Positions 35,183 to 44,435 of a stretch of DNA of 64,000 bases are shown in pieces. A program made the position numbers and the translations under genes. The DNA is from Sphingobacterium sp. SRCM116780 (GTDB lineage: Bacteria > Bacteroidota > Bacteroidia > Sphingobacteriales > Sphingobacteriaceae): assembly GCF_021442025.1 (NCBI RefSeq), contig NZ_CP090446.1:2356001-2420000 (forward strand), in the 5' to 3' direction. Below the pieces are notes generated by a model. That model was not told the DNA's origin. It was given only the letters and a program-made list of their open reading frames with translations, and ran no database searches. The number at the start of each line of letters is the position of its first letter. Positions within the stretch are counted from its first letter, which is position 1.

Positions 35183-35584
35183 TTAAAATGCAGCCAATGC
35201 TCCAGCAGAAGCCACAAGATGGTCGTCTTCTACCGTGGAACCGCTTACACCAATCGCACCAACAATGTTACCTGCAGCATCTTTTATGCATACGCCTCCA
35301 GGAAAAGTAATCAGACCATTGTTGGAATGCTCTATGTTGTACAATGAACCTCCAGGTTGAGACAATTTGCCGATCTCTCCTGTATCCATATTAAAATAGC
35401 GGGCTGTGCGGGCTTTCTTTTGAGAAATGTCAATAGAACCTAGCCAGGCATCATCCATATGCGCAAAGGCTACCAGATTGGTACCAGCATCCACTACAGC
35501 GATATTCATTTTTGTATTTATTTCTTTTGCTTTAGCAATGGCAGCGGCCACTGCTTTTTGTGCTTGCTCTAAGGTGATACTCAT
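35183..35584 (-). CDS. GlcG/HbpS-family heme-binding-like protein
   Basis: A 133-residue protein of the GlcG/HbpS (PF03928) family: [49 protein letters not shown] and the C-terminal [23 protein letters not shown] are typical. Members include heme-sensing HbpS of Streptomyces and GlcG of the glycolate operon, but most have no defined role. It has no signal peptide, so it is cytosolic. It is the first gene of the pair with fdhA, which suggests a redox or aldehyde-related role (inference). Confidence 0.85.
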   Translation of the reverse strand: MSITLEQAQKAVAAAIAKAKEINTKMNIAVVDAGTNLVAFAHMDDAWLGSIDISQKKARTARYFNMDTGEIGKLSQPGGSLYNIEHSNNGLITFPGGVCIKDAAGNIVGAIGVSGSTVEDDHLVASAGALAAF

Positions 35585-35733
35585 CGTCTTTTGTTTTTTA
35601 AATGTTTTATAATTGTTTGATTATTATAAATTTACCAACAACATTTCGAGCAGTGTGACACAATCCTATCAATTGATAAAATAATACTATCACTTAGTAA
35701 GGGGTAAGAAAATACTTTTGTATATTTATAAGT

Positions 35734-36666
35734 ATGAATGGCTCATTTATGGATCAGAAACACTATTTACAGCCCATCAACTTGAGTGATACCAGTACCA
35801 TTGATTCCTTGGTAGAGCATCGGAAAGTCTATACGCTTAAAAATCTTGAGTTGAGTATCTTTGAGACTTTTACCCGATGTACAAGTGTTCATCTTAGCTA
35901 TGAAGGACTTGTTATCACGAGTATGATGCGTGGCAAAAAAGTGATGCATTATGGACAAGAACCTGGGTTTGATTTTCTTCCGGGGACTTCTATCATGATA
36001 CCTTCTGGTGTCAGTATGAAAGCGAATTTTCCAGATGCCGACAGTTTCAACCCTGTACAGTGTGCTACGTTGATGTTGCATTGGGATGTCGTCAATGCAT
36101 GCATTGATCGGCTTAATGAGCAATATTCCAGAGAAGATGGAAAAATGTGGAAACTTGATTTCAAGAATTATCATTTCAATAACAACCAGATGCTGACGGC
36201 TACACTCAATAGGCTTATTTCTATCAGTATGGAAGATGATATAGGCAAGGATGCGCTTGCTGACCTAACATTGAAAACCCTACTGGTGCGGGTAATGCAA
36301 ACCCAATCGCTACCCTCAATAAAAGAAAATGATTTTCATAAGCCAGATCCTATGCTGCGAATGGAGGCCTATATCCGAAACCATATTACGGATAAGATCA
36401 CAGTCGAAGATCTTGCTAAAATAGCAACGGGTAGCAAAGCATCTGTATTTAGACATTTCAAAGATGTCCACAATACATCACCCATCAATTATATTAACCA
36501 CCAGCGAATCGAGCTGTCTAAACGGTTAATGTGCCAACCGGGAGTAAACATTTCGGAAGTCTGTTACCAATCGGGATTCAGCAATGTGAGTTATTTTGAC
36601 AAGGTATTCAGATTCTTTACTGGAGTCAGACCAGGCGACTTTCTTCGACAGATCAGGGAGAGATGA
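35734..36666 (+). CDS. AraC family transcriptional regulator
   Basis: A 310-residue regulator with an N-terminal AraC-type ligand-binding region (~30-190, SMMRGKKVMHYGQEPGFDFLPGTSIMIPSG as in AraC_N-type proteins) and a C-terminal double HTH (ITVEDLAKIATGSKASVFRHFKDV and ISEVCYQSGFSNVSYFDKVFRFFTG). The second start candidate MDQKHY lies five codons in. Divergent from the glcG-like/fdhA pair over 149 bases, so it probably activates those genes in response to an aldehyde or alcohol; this is inferred. Confidence 0.9.
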   Translation: MNGSFMDQKHYLQPINLSDTSTIDSLVEHRKVYTLKNLELSIFETFTRCTSVHLSYEGLVITSMMRGKKVMHYGQEPGFDFLPGTSIMIPSGVSMKANFPDADSFNPVQCATLMLHWDVVNACIDRLNEQYSREDGKMWKLDFKNYHFNNNQMLTATLNRLISISMEDDIGKDALADLTLKTLLVRVMQTQSLPSIKENDFHKPDPMLRMEAYIRNHITDKITVEDLAKIATGSKASVFRHFKDVHNTSPINYINHQRIELSKRLMCQPGVNISEVCYQSGFSNVSYFDKVFRFFTGVRPGDFLRQIRER

Positions 36667-36690
36667 TCAGGAAGCAGTAATTCAAAATTA

Positions 36691-37293
36691 TTATTTTTCA
36701 ATTGGTGGTAAACCTTGCAAAGCTCTAATTCTATTTATTTGAGTTAAATCTTCACCTGAAAATTGTTTTAATTTTTCTTCATCTTGAAATTTATCCCAAC
36801 TATTAGATTCTTCTATATCTTCACCATATAATTCTGCAAGTACTTCTGTAAAACTATTAGCAACAAAGTCTACATGATAATAATCTGATTCTTTATCATA
36901 GTCTTCAATGATCAATTTCTTATCTTGAATTATAAATTTTTGTTCATGATCCCATCTTACGAGTTTAGGATTATTTTGATCATCTCTAAAATCATAGCAT
37001 AAAAAATTCCCTTCTGGATCCATCGTGATTGGATATACTTTTTCAGGAATTTTATTCTTTAATTCTTCATACAAGGAAAGGATATTTTCTTCTGAGTCTA
37101 AATTAAAGTTTAGAAGCTCACCAAATGCTTTTCCTATTTGTCTTGATGTATTGATGGTATTGGGAGATGCTGTTGCCCCATTATGTTCTAAAATTACTTT
37201 TTGATAATCTAATGGAAAATTAATTCCTAATGTTTGTTCTACTTTTTGGATAGAACTGGTATCTCTCAAGTCTTTTTTATATAGCCACTTCAT
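36691..37293 (-). CDS. SMI1/KNR4 (SUKH) family protein
   Basis: A 200-residue cytosolic protein with the SUKH fold: the opening SIQKVEQTLGINFPLDYQKVILEHNGA and the strand YPITMDPEGNFLCYDFRDD...PKLVRWDHE are diagnostic. Many SUKH proteins are immunity proteins for contact-dependent or polymorphic toxins; no toxin gene is in this window, so it may be an orphan immunity gene. The last ~50 residues carry AELYGED...SWDKFQDEE. The gene lies between the fdhA/AraC region and the terminator of the fructan operon. Confidence 0.88.
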   Translation of the reverse strand: MKWLYKKDLRDTSSIQKVEQTLGINFPLDYQKVILEHNGATASPNTINTSRQIGKAFGELLNFNLDSEENILSLYEELKNKIPEKVYPITMDPEGNFLCYDFRDDQNNPKLVRWDHEQKFIIQDKKLIIEDYDKESDYYHVDFVANSFTEVLAELYGEDIEESNSWDKFQDEEKLKQFSGEDLTQINRIRALQGLPPIEK

Positions 37294-37632
37294 AAGTCTT
37301 GGTAATGTTCCGCAAAGTGTGTAAATAACGAAATATTAAATTCAGTTTTACAAATCCAGCTCATAATTTGCATTGTGCAATAAATATACGACTTATTAAA
37401 CGCAAGAAAAGCGGAGAATATGATAGTTATTCTCCGCAATTAATCTGATTTTAGTTAAAATGAGATCAAATATCTCAACCTTCTACTTTTATTTCAAACA
37501 GAAGAATTTCTGGATTCCAATAAGACCTAAATGACTATATTATCTTTGATCAATAGCATAGTTATACTTGTGTATTTTCCCATGATAAATGAGCCTTTGC
37601 TCCTGTTTACAGTCCACGATCATATCGATTAA
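37294..37632. other. Intergenic region with the fructan-operon terminator
   Basis: 339 bases between the SUKH gene and GH32. The only structured element is the hairpin at 37411-37437. No gene is recognised. Confidence 0.55.
37411..37437 (-). terminator. Intrinsic terminator of the fructan operon
   Basis: A perfect 10-bp stem (GCGGAGAATA / TATTCTCCGC) with a 7-nt loop; on the minus strand it is followed by TTTTCTTGCG. It lies about 200 bases beyond the GH32 stop, at the end of the minus-strand fructan gene series. Confidence 0.7.
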
Positions 37633-39171
37633 CTATTGAAATGATGGAATAGCAGATAAGACCAGATTGCTTATTTTCTGATTTTTATTCTCTGGAAAAT
37701 GGACGCTGTTCATTAAAGTTCCAGGGAAAAATACATCCGTCATTACTGTTAAACCATCGTCAGCAAAAAGTTCTGCGGATGCAACATCCAGGATCAGACT
37801 AACTTTCGCATACGTGGTACTAGCTATTCTTGGTGCAGTGTGCTTTTTTGCAAATCCTTTTTCAAAATCTGAGACACCAGCATGAGTTCTGTCAATATAA
37901 TAGGTTTTTGTCTGATAATCATAACCAACCAGAAGCTTTTGTCCTCCTTTATTACTCAGTACAAGCTGAACATTCTCAGAAGTATTGAAAGTAAAGTCAA
38001 GCTTCATCCTTCCTCCTAGATCCTTCGTGTAATCGGACAGATCGATCTCCTTGTTTAGTGTTAAAGATTTCTTTTTATAAACCGGTTTTAAATGGACATT
38101 CATTTCTTTGACAGGAATAGACTGCACATAAAAATCTCCCGCGTTTTGATACAGATATAAATCTCTGGCAATTGTTGTCGCACCTCTCCAGTTCTTTGTC
38201 GGCACTTGGTTTGCATACTGCCAGTTATTCATCCAACCAATGAAGATTTTTCTATTTCCGGTATTTGACCAGGTAACACCTGCATAGTTATCAGTTCCAT
38301 AATCCATCCATTTTTTTGACTTTGAATCGGTTGCAAATTTACTTCCGTCAAAACTTCCTGTAAAATATTGGGTTGCAGAACCTCCGTTTGGCCCTCCTGG
38401 GTTTATACTGACAAGTAATACCCAAACTGTTTTACCTTGATATTCCAGTGGAAAAAGATCGGGGCATTCCCATACGCCACCATGTGCCCCAAGGTTATTT
38501 CCAAACTCACTTTCCTTCTTCCAATCTTTTAAATCTTTAGAGGAGTAAAAGGTAATCCGGTCTTTAGTAGCTAGCGTCATAATCCATTTCTTTCCGGCTT
38601 CATACCACATCACTTTAGGGTCACGGAAATCTGTGATACCCGGATTTCGTAATACCGGATTACCAGAATATTTAGTCCATGTGTTTCCTTCATCCAGACT
38701 ATAGGCTATACTTTGGTTCTGGAAATTATTTGTTTTTTTCTCTTCCAGCTTTGGATCGTGGTGTGTAAAAATTGCGACCATAGGCGCTTTTCCCTCCTTG
38801 CCTAATCCGGAAGTATTGTGCTCATCCATCACGATACTTCCCGAAAAAATATAACCTAGACTATCAGGATAAAGAGCGATAGGTTTCTCCTGCCAATGAA
38901 AGAAATCTTTGGTTGTTGCATGACCCCAGTGCATGGGTCCCCATACTGTACCATTAGGATAATACTGATAAAAAAGGTGATAAACGCCTTTGTAGTATAC
39001 CATTCCATTTGGATCATTCATCCAATGCGCTTTAGGAGAAAAATGGAATTGAGGGCGATGTGCTTCACCTTGCAAAGGTATCTGCTCCTGAGCAGTCGTT
39101 GTATTTAAGCTAAAAATACACCCTACCAAGATGTTAAAAACAAGTTTTAAAAATTTCTTATTCATATTCAT
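37633..39171 (-). CDS. Glycoside hydrolase family 32 (fructan/levan/sucrose-type hydrolase)
   Basis: About 512 residues from MNMNKKFLKLVF, whose hydrophobic run and TTTAQ end make a normal signal peptide; the open frame starts 38 codons further upstream but gives no better leader. GH32 catalytic motifs are complete: nucleophile Asp53 in WMNDPNG, transition-state Asp184 in DFRDPK, acid/base Glu235 in WECPDL. The C-terminal beta-sandwich follows. Expected to release fructose from beta-fructans or sucrose in the periplasm or outside. Last gene of the minus-strand fructan locus; a 36-bp palindrome lies between it and susD. Confidence 0.95.
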   Translation of the reverse strand: MNMNKKFLKLVFNILVGCIFSLNTTTAQEQIPLQGEAHRPQFHFSPKAHWMNDPNGMVYYKGVYHLFYQYYPNGTVWGPMHWGHATTKDFFHWQEKPIALYPDSLGYIFSGSIVMDEHNTSGLGKEGKAPMVAIFTHHDPKLEEKKTNNFQNQSIAYSLDEGNTWTKYSGNPVLRNPGITDFRDPKVMWYEAGKKWIMTLATKDRITFYSSKDLKDWKKESEFGNNLGAHGGVWECPDLFPLEYQGKTVWVLLVSINPGGPNGGSATQYFTGSFDGSKFATDSKSKKWMDYGTDNYAGVTWSNTGNRKIFIGWMNNWQYANQVPTKNWRGATTIARDLYLYQNAGDFYVQSIPVKEMNVHLKPVYKKKSLTLNKEIDLSDYTKDLGGRMKLDFTFNTSENVQLVLSNKGGQKLLVGYDYQTKTYYIDRTHAGVSDFEKGFAKKHTAPRIASTTYAKVSLILDVASAELFADDGLTVMTDVFFPGTLMNSVHFPENKNQKISNLVLSAIPSFQ

Positions 39172-39407
39172 GTGTTTTAATTCGTTCATTTCCAGATAGA
39201 GTTCCATCTTCCACGCTTTCATATTAACTTCTTTACCAGGATTTGTGGCAAAAGTCTGGAGGTTCCTGTCCGATGTTCCGAACATTCGGAAAAGTAGTCT
39301 TAAACTGTCGATAAGTCATAAAAAAATGCTTTAGGATTATCTGGCAGCTGCAGATAGATTTCATATCTTGCAATCACGATATGTATCTGATTTTATATTT
39401 AAGCTAA

Positions 39408-39443
39408 AACAGCTGTTCAGAGAAATTTCTCTGAACAGCTGTT
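39408..39443 (-). terminator. 36-bp perfect palindrome between susD and GH32 genes
   Basis: Starting AACAGCTGTTCAGAGAAA, the element is an exact palindrome over 36 bases. On the minus strand it is followed by TTTTAGC, so it can form a terminator-like hairpin just past susD. It could attenuate read-through into GH32 or stabilise the susCD mRNA end; it could also be a protein-binding operator. Confidence 0.6.
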
Positions 39444-39450
39444 AATAGTA

Positions 39451-41169
39451 TTACCAGCCATTATTCTGTTTATATACACCTCCACTAAAGTTAATCTGAT
39501 TTAATGGGATTGGAAAATATTCATCTCTTCCTTGCGTAAATTTTGCATCGGCAAGATGAGAAACCCTTGATTTCTCTGTTGTAAAATATGCATTCATCGT
39601 TTGAGAAGCAATGCCCCATCTTACTAAATCAAAGAAATGATAGCCTTCTGTAGCAAACTCCAGTCTTCTTTCAAATCGAAGGGCCTGTCTGGCGTAATCC
39701 TGAGTCCAGGTACAGTTAACCCCTGGTTGATAAAGCTGTACATTATAGTTAGAAGTCGGAGTTCCATTGGCATTTTTTAATAATGCTTTACTTGCATTAG
39801 ATCTATTTCTAATCTGATTGATAAGCGGAACGGCTTCTATAAATCGTCCTAATTCTATCAATGCCTCAGCTTTCCATAACAATACATCTGCATAACGAAT
39901 AATTTCCCAGTTTTTTGAACTGCCAATAAAAGGTGGGATTTTTTGAAAAGATGGATCATCTGGAAGAACTGCTTCTTTCATACTGGCAAAAGCACCGTAT
40001 ATGGCAGGAGCACGTGCCCAAGAACGTGCAAAAATAAAAGTAGGTTTATATTTGAATGGTGCACCAGGTTTTGCAACTGTATGGTCTAAACGTGGGTCAA
40101 ACGAGCTGGTTTGAAAATCCAACGCTGCTGCTACATCCGTATTATTGTAAGTCGTAAATTGTGGTAATCCATTTGCGTCAGTTTTAAAGGCATTGATTAA
40201 ATCATGACTTGGAACATTAAAACCGCAGCAACCATATTCTGAGTTCATCGGATAGTTCAGCGCATGTCCATAGTCTAACCGACCTTTAGGTGTACCATCA
40301 TCTTTCGAGTACTGGATGGCAAAAACAGATTCAGTACTATTTTCTGAAGAGGCAAGGAAGTTATTTGCGAAATCTAAACTCAAATTAAATTTACCAGAAG
40401 CAATAATTTCATCGCATAAAGCATTAACCTCGTTTAATTTAGCTGCATCAACACTGCTTACTGCATTGGTTTCATTTTGGGTATAAGCCTGATAAAGAAG
40501 CACTTTTGCCAAGTAAGCTTTTGCAGAAAACTTATTCACTCTACCTTTATCTGTTTGATCTACAGGTAAATTAGCCGCCGCAGCTCTAAAGTCATCTGCA
40601 ATTTTATTCCATAGCGTATCATTACTCAGTGCCTTGTTTGAAATCGTTGGATAATCAGTCTTTGGTACATTCTGATCAATATAAGGCACATATTTGAACA
40701 AAATTTTCAAAAGAAAATAGAAGTGTCCTCTTAAAAACCTAAGTTCTGCTTGGCGTTGCATTTTATTAGGATAATCACTTTCAGGAATTGCATCCACTCT
40801 TCTCAAAGCATCATTAGCTCTTCCTACACCAACATACAATCTAAACCAAAGTTGGTCAATTAATGCATTATCTGGTCTGTTTAGAGAGAATGTTTCAAAT
40901 AAATGGAACTCGGAAAGATCGCCAGGTCCATCCCCACCCTTATAGGTATCGCCTCCACGAACACTTCCATAAGACCACATACTCGAATATGGCGAGGTGT
41001 AGTGATCGTTTCCTAATGCTGAATAAGCGGCAATCACCATTTTATCAATATTTTCAGGGGTATTTAAGTCATCTCCTGAAGCTACGCCCTGCGCAGGTTC
41101 ATCAAGAGTTTTTTGACACGAACATAATATCGTGCAAAAAAGTGTTAGCATATAGAATATCCTTTTCAT
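39451..41169 (-). CDS. SusD/RagB family glycan-binding lipoprotein (fructan locus)
   Basis: A 572-residue surface lipoprotein (signal ...LFCTILCSCQK; lipobox Cys). SusD-type segments are seen: early TPENIDKMVIAAYSALG, TPR-like helices with RQAELRFLRGHFYFLLKILF, and the C-terminal WEIIRYADVLLWKAEALIELG plus RFERRLEFATEGYHFFDLVRWG. It should deliver oligosaccharides to the SusC partner encoded 18 bases upstream. Context indicates fructans. Length is typical. Confidence 0.93.
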   Translation of the reverse strand: MKRIFYMLTLFCTILCSCQKTLDEPAQGVASGDDLNTPENIDKMVIAAYSALGNDHYTSPYSSMWSYGSVRGGDTYKGGDGPGDLSEFHLFETFSLNRPDNALIDQLWFRLYVGVGRANDALRRVDAIPESDYPNKMQRQAELRFLRGHFYFLLKILFKYVPYIDQNVPKTDYPTISNKALSNDTLWNKIADDFRAAAANLPVDQTDKGRVNKFSAKAYLAKVLLYQAYTQNETNAVSSVDAAKLNEVNALCDEIIASGKFNLSLDFANNFLASSENSTESVFAIQYSKDDGTPKGRLDYGHALNYPMNSEYGCCGFNVPSHDLINAFKTDANGLPQFTTYNNTDVAAALDFQTSSFDPRLDHTVAKPGAPFKYKPTFIFARSWARAPAIYGAFASMKEAVLPDDPSFQKIPPFIGSSKNWEIIRYADVLLWKAEALIELGRFIEAVPLINQIRNRSNASKALLKNANGTPTSNYNVQLYQPGVNCTWTQDYARQALRFERRLEFATEGYHFFDLVRWGIASQTMNAYFTTEKSRVSHLADAKFTQGRDEYFPIPLNQINFSGGVYKQNNGW

Positions 41170-41187
41170 CTTAATAACGAATATATT

Positions 41188-44100
41188 TTACAGTGTAATA
41201 TTTAGTCCAATAGTTCCAACAACTGGTACTGGAAATCCATAATTTGGAATTTCTGGATCAGTTCCGGTAAAGGATTTGCTCTTAATCGTAAATAAATTGC
41301 TTCCCTGAGCAAAAACCCTAAAGTTTTGAATTTTCATATTGAATGCTTTTTTTAGGTTGTAGCCAATTTGTAGGTTTCGTAATTTTAGGTAAGAGCCGTT
41401 TTCAATGAAATAAGTAGAAAATCTACCTTCATTATTCCTATCAACAAGCGTTAATGCCGGAATAGTTGAACCTGGGTTAGATGGAGACCATGCTTCTAAC
41501 GTTCTACTTCCCCAGTTAGTTCCTGTCCACAAAGAAGAGAAATCGGTATAGGTTTTAAATTCATTTACTACGTCAACATGGATAGCCTGAAGAAAAAAGC
41601 TCATATCAAAGTTCTTATAAGTTAATGAAACATTAAGGCCGTAGGTAAATTTTGGACTGTTACTTCCTATAAAATCCCGATCAAGATCGTTAACTACCCC
41701 ATCATTGTTCAAATCTTTATACTTGATGCGGCCAAGTCCTTTACCTGGTTGGTTAGCATAAGCATCTACTTCTGCCTGCGAGGTAAACAATCCATCTGCG
41801 ATGTAACCAAAATAAGAATTGATTGGTCTTCCTAATACATTTTTATCGGAACCATTACCTGGATAAGAAGCCAAAACATCTTTAGGCAAATAAGTTACTT
41901 GATTTCTATAAAGCGAAAAATTACCAGTTAAACTAAAGCTAAGGTCATTTCCAATCTTATCTTCATAGGTAAGAATGGCATCAAGCCCCTTATTTTGTAA
42001 TGACGCTCCATTACTATACTGATTGCCACCATCTCCCAATACAGCAAGATAAGCTGGACTAATTAGAATATCAGAAGTTTTTTTAATGAAATAATCTACT
42101 GAACCCGTAACTTTATTGCTCAAAAGGCCAAAATCAATACCAAAGTTAGATTCGCTTAACGATTCCCATTTCAGGTTATCATTACCTTGTTGAATAAGTT
42201 TAAATCCTGATGGAAGTTGTCCGGTACCCGCACCACTAATATCATAGGCGGTACCTTGGTCGAAATCCCATGTCGGGTCTGTACCATAAATTGCTGAATA
42301 AAGTGAAAGAGGTGCATTATTTGGTATTTCCTGATTTCCAGAACGTCCCCATCCATACCTTAATTTTAAATCAGAGAATAATCCAAGATCCTTAATAAAT
42401 TTTTCTTCGCTGGCTCTCCATCCTAATGAAAAAGCCGGAAATGTTCCATAGCGGTTTTCTTTACCAAAACGTGATGAACCATCTCTTCTCAAAGTTACTG
42501 ATGCAATATATCTATCGTTATAGCTGTAATTAACCTTTCCAAAATAAGAAAGTAAAGTATTACCAGCACCGCTACCACCATTTAAAGTATTGGTTGAACC
42601 TGCATTTAAATAGGCATAATCAATGTTTTCTAAGGCTAATCCTTGTTTGCTGGCAGAAAATTCCTGATTAATATTTTTGATATATTCCTGGCCCAGTAAT
42701 ACCTCAACATTATGGTTATTTTTGACAATTTTATAATTTAATGTATTTTGCCAGATTACATTTCCTTGATAGTTTTGTGAATTGGTTACCTGATTTGCTG
42801 GATCAACCAAAAAACCTGAAGCATAAGACTTTTTCAACAAACGCTGATAGGTACCATTATAGTCTATACCAAAATTTGTCCTGAAACTTAAGTTAGGAAT
42901 AATCTGATAATCGGCGTATGCATTTCCTAATACTCTGAAAAATTTCATTTTATTCTGAGCATTATCTTCAATTAGCCTAACTGGGTTTTGTCTGTCAGTC
43001 ATCCCAGCAGCAGGACCACCCCATCCACCAGAAACTGTATGTACAGGAACAATCGGCTGTTGAACCAACGAAGCAAATAAAATATCACTGGTAGGAATAA
43101 GCGCATTCTTGATATAACTTGCGGAGAAATTCTCGCCGACTTTTAACTTGTTATTCAAATAATTATAATCCGAATTAAATCTAGCTGTATATTTTTGACT
43201 TCTTGATCCTTTCACTATCCCTTGGTTATCATAATATCCCATTGAAAAAAGAGTATTTCCTTTCTCGCCACCATTAGATAATGCAACATCATAAGATTGA
43301 ATAATAGAATTTTGTGCAATTTCATCAAACCAATGCGTATCTGCTGGTTTCATTGTTTTTGCACCATCAATATATTCCGGAAAAATTACGCGGTTAAGTA
43401 TCGGATTGTCAACATTATTATTCCAGTCATACTGATAAATCTGATTGTTGTTTGGGTTAGCTTTATCATTTACTGCTGCCTGCCAGTATGCCCTGCCTCT
43501 TTCTTCAGCATTTAATGTTTTAAGTTTGGTTGCATAGCCCTGTAAAGAGGTTGATGCATTAAAATCAATTTTAGAAAAACCTTTCTTTGCTTTTTTGGTA
43601 GTGACAATAATTACACCATTTGCAGCTCTTGAACCATATATGGTGGCAGATGATGCATCTTTTAACACTTGGATTGATTCAATGTCGTTTTGATTTAGCT
43701 GATCCATACCACTTTTCGTAGGCACTCCATCAATAACATATAAAGGGTCGTTATTACCCAAGGTTCCAATTCCACGAATCCTTACCGTAGCCGCCCCTGT
43801 TGGTGAGCCATCAGTTGTAATTAACACACCAGGAACCCTTCCCTGAAGTGATTTTATAGGATTACCAGAAGGAATATCCTTAATTTTTGATACATCAACA
43901 ACATTTACCGCTCCTGTTATATCTTTCTTGCGTTCTTTCTGATAACCGGTTACCACAACCTCTTCCAGGTTTTTAGAATCCGGTTCTAAAGTAATATCGA
44001 TTTTTGTTTTATTGTTTACTGTAATTTCCTGAGTAAGAAATCCGATATGAGAAATGATCAATATGGGATTATTACCTGAAACACTTAGGGAATATTGACC

Positions 44101-44274
44101 CTGGTCATTAGTACTGGCGCCGATTTTGGTTCCTTTGAGCAAAATTCCTACACCAGTCAATGTCTCTCCTTTGTTGTCTTTTACCGACCCGGTAACGGTT
44201 ATGTTGTTTTGTGCGTTCAGGTTCTGATAAAAGAGGCACGTTATCAGGAGTATTAGAAAATAGCTTATTTTCAT
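41188..44274 (-). CDS. SusC/RagA TonB-dependent outer membrane transporter (fructan locus)
   Basis: A 1028-residue outer membrane protein with a signal peptide (~1-21, ...QNLNAQ). It has an N-terminal carboxypeptidase-regulatory-like domain (~25-95, ITVTGSVKDNKGETLTGVG), a TonB-box-like EEVVVTGYQ, a plug domain (~115-230; DPLYVIDGVP, VLKDASSATIYGSRAANGV) and a C-terminal beta-barrel ending in GTIGLNITL. Transports glycan fragments to the periplasm using TonB energy. Pairs with SusD downstream; a 161-base gap separates it from the upstream kinase and may hold its own promoter. Confidence 0.95.
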   Translation of the reverse strand: MKISYFLILLITCLFYQNLNAQNNITVTGSVKDNKGETLTGVGILLKGTKIGASTNDQGQYSLSVSGNNPILIISHIGFLTQEITVNNKTKIDITLEPDSKNLEEVVVTGYQKERKKDITGAVNVVDVSKIKDIPSGNPIKSLQGRVPGVLITTDGSPTGAATVRIRGIGTLGNNDPLYVIDGVPTKSGMDQLNQNDIESIQVLKDASSATIYGSRAANGVIIVTTKKAKKGFSKIDFNASTSLQGYATKLKTLNAEERGRAYWQAAVNDKANPNNNQIYQYDWNNNVDNPILNRVIFPEYIDGAKTMKPADTHWFDEIAQNSIIQSYDVALSNGGEKGNTLFSMGYYDNQGIVKGSRSQKYTARFNSDYNYLNNKLKVGENFSASYIKNALIPTSDILFASLVQQPIVPVHTVSGGWGGPAAGMTDRQNPVRLIEDNAQNKMKFFRVLGNAYADYQIIPNLSFRTNFGIDYNGTYQRLLKKSYASGFLVDPANQVTNSQNYQGNVIWQNTLNYKIVKNNHNVEVLLGQEYIKNINQEFSASKQGLALENIDYAYLNAGSTNTLNGGSGAGNTLLSYFGKVNYSYNDRYIASVTLRRDGSSRFGKENRYGTFPAFSLGWRASEEKFIKDLGLFSDLKLRYGWGRSGNQEIPNNAPLSLYSAIYGTDPTWDFDQGTAYDISGAGTGQLPSGFKLIQQGNDNLKWESLSESNFGIDFGLLSNKVTGSVDYFIKKTSDILISPAYLAVLGDGGNQYSNGASLQNKGLDAILTYEDKIGNDLSFSLTGNFSLYRNQVTYLPKDVLASYPGNGSDKNVLGRPINSYFGYIADGLFTSQAEVDAYANQPGKGLGRIKYKDLNNDGVVNDLDRDFIGSNSPKFTYGLNVSLTYKNFDMSFFLQAIHVDVVNEFKTYTDFSSLWTGTNWGSRTLEAWSPSNPGSTIPALTLVDRNNEGRFSTYFIENGSYLKLRNLQIGYNLKKAFNMKIQNFRVFAQGSNLFTIKSKSFTGTDPEIPNYGFPVPVVGTIGLNITL

Positions 44275-44435
44275 TTCCTTGTTATAATTTAGTTGTGAAA
44301 GGTAAGATGTGACAGTTGTAGCAACGTCATATCCTTATTTGGTTAGTTTGAGCGCTAAAATTTCCCTCATGTTAGGGTGGCAAAGTACCTTCTTTGTTCA
44401 TATTAATTGATTAAGTTTATAATTGGTTGGTTTAT

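Noticed and set aside
35767..36174. 135-codon minus-strand frame opposite the AraC gene near 36 kb
   Set aside because: Antisense to a well-conserved AraC regulator; no domain seen.
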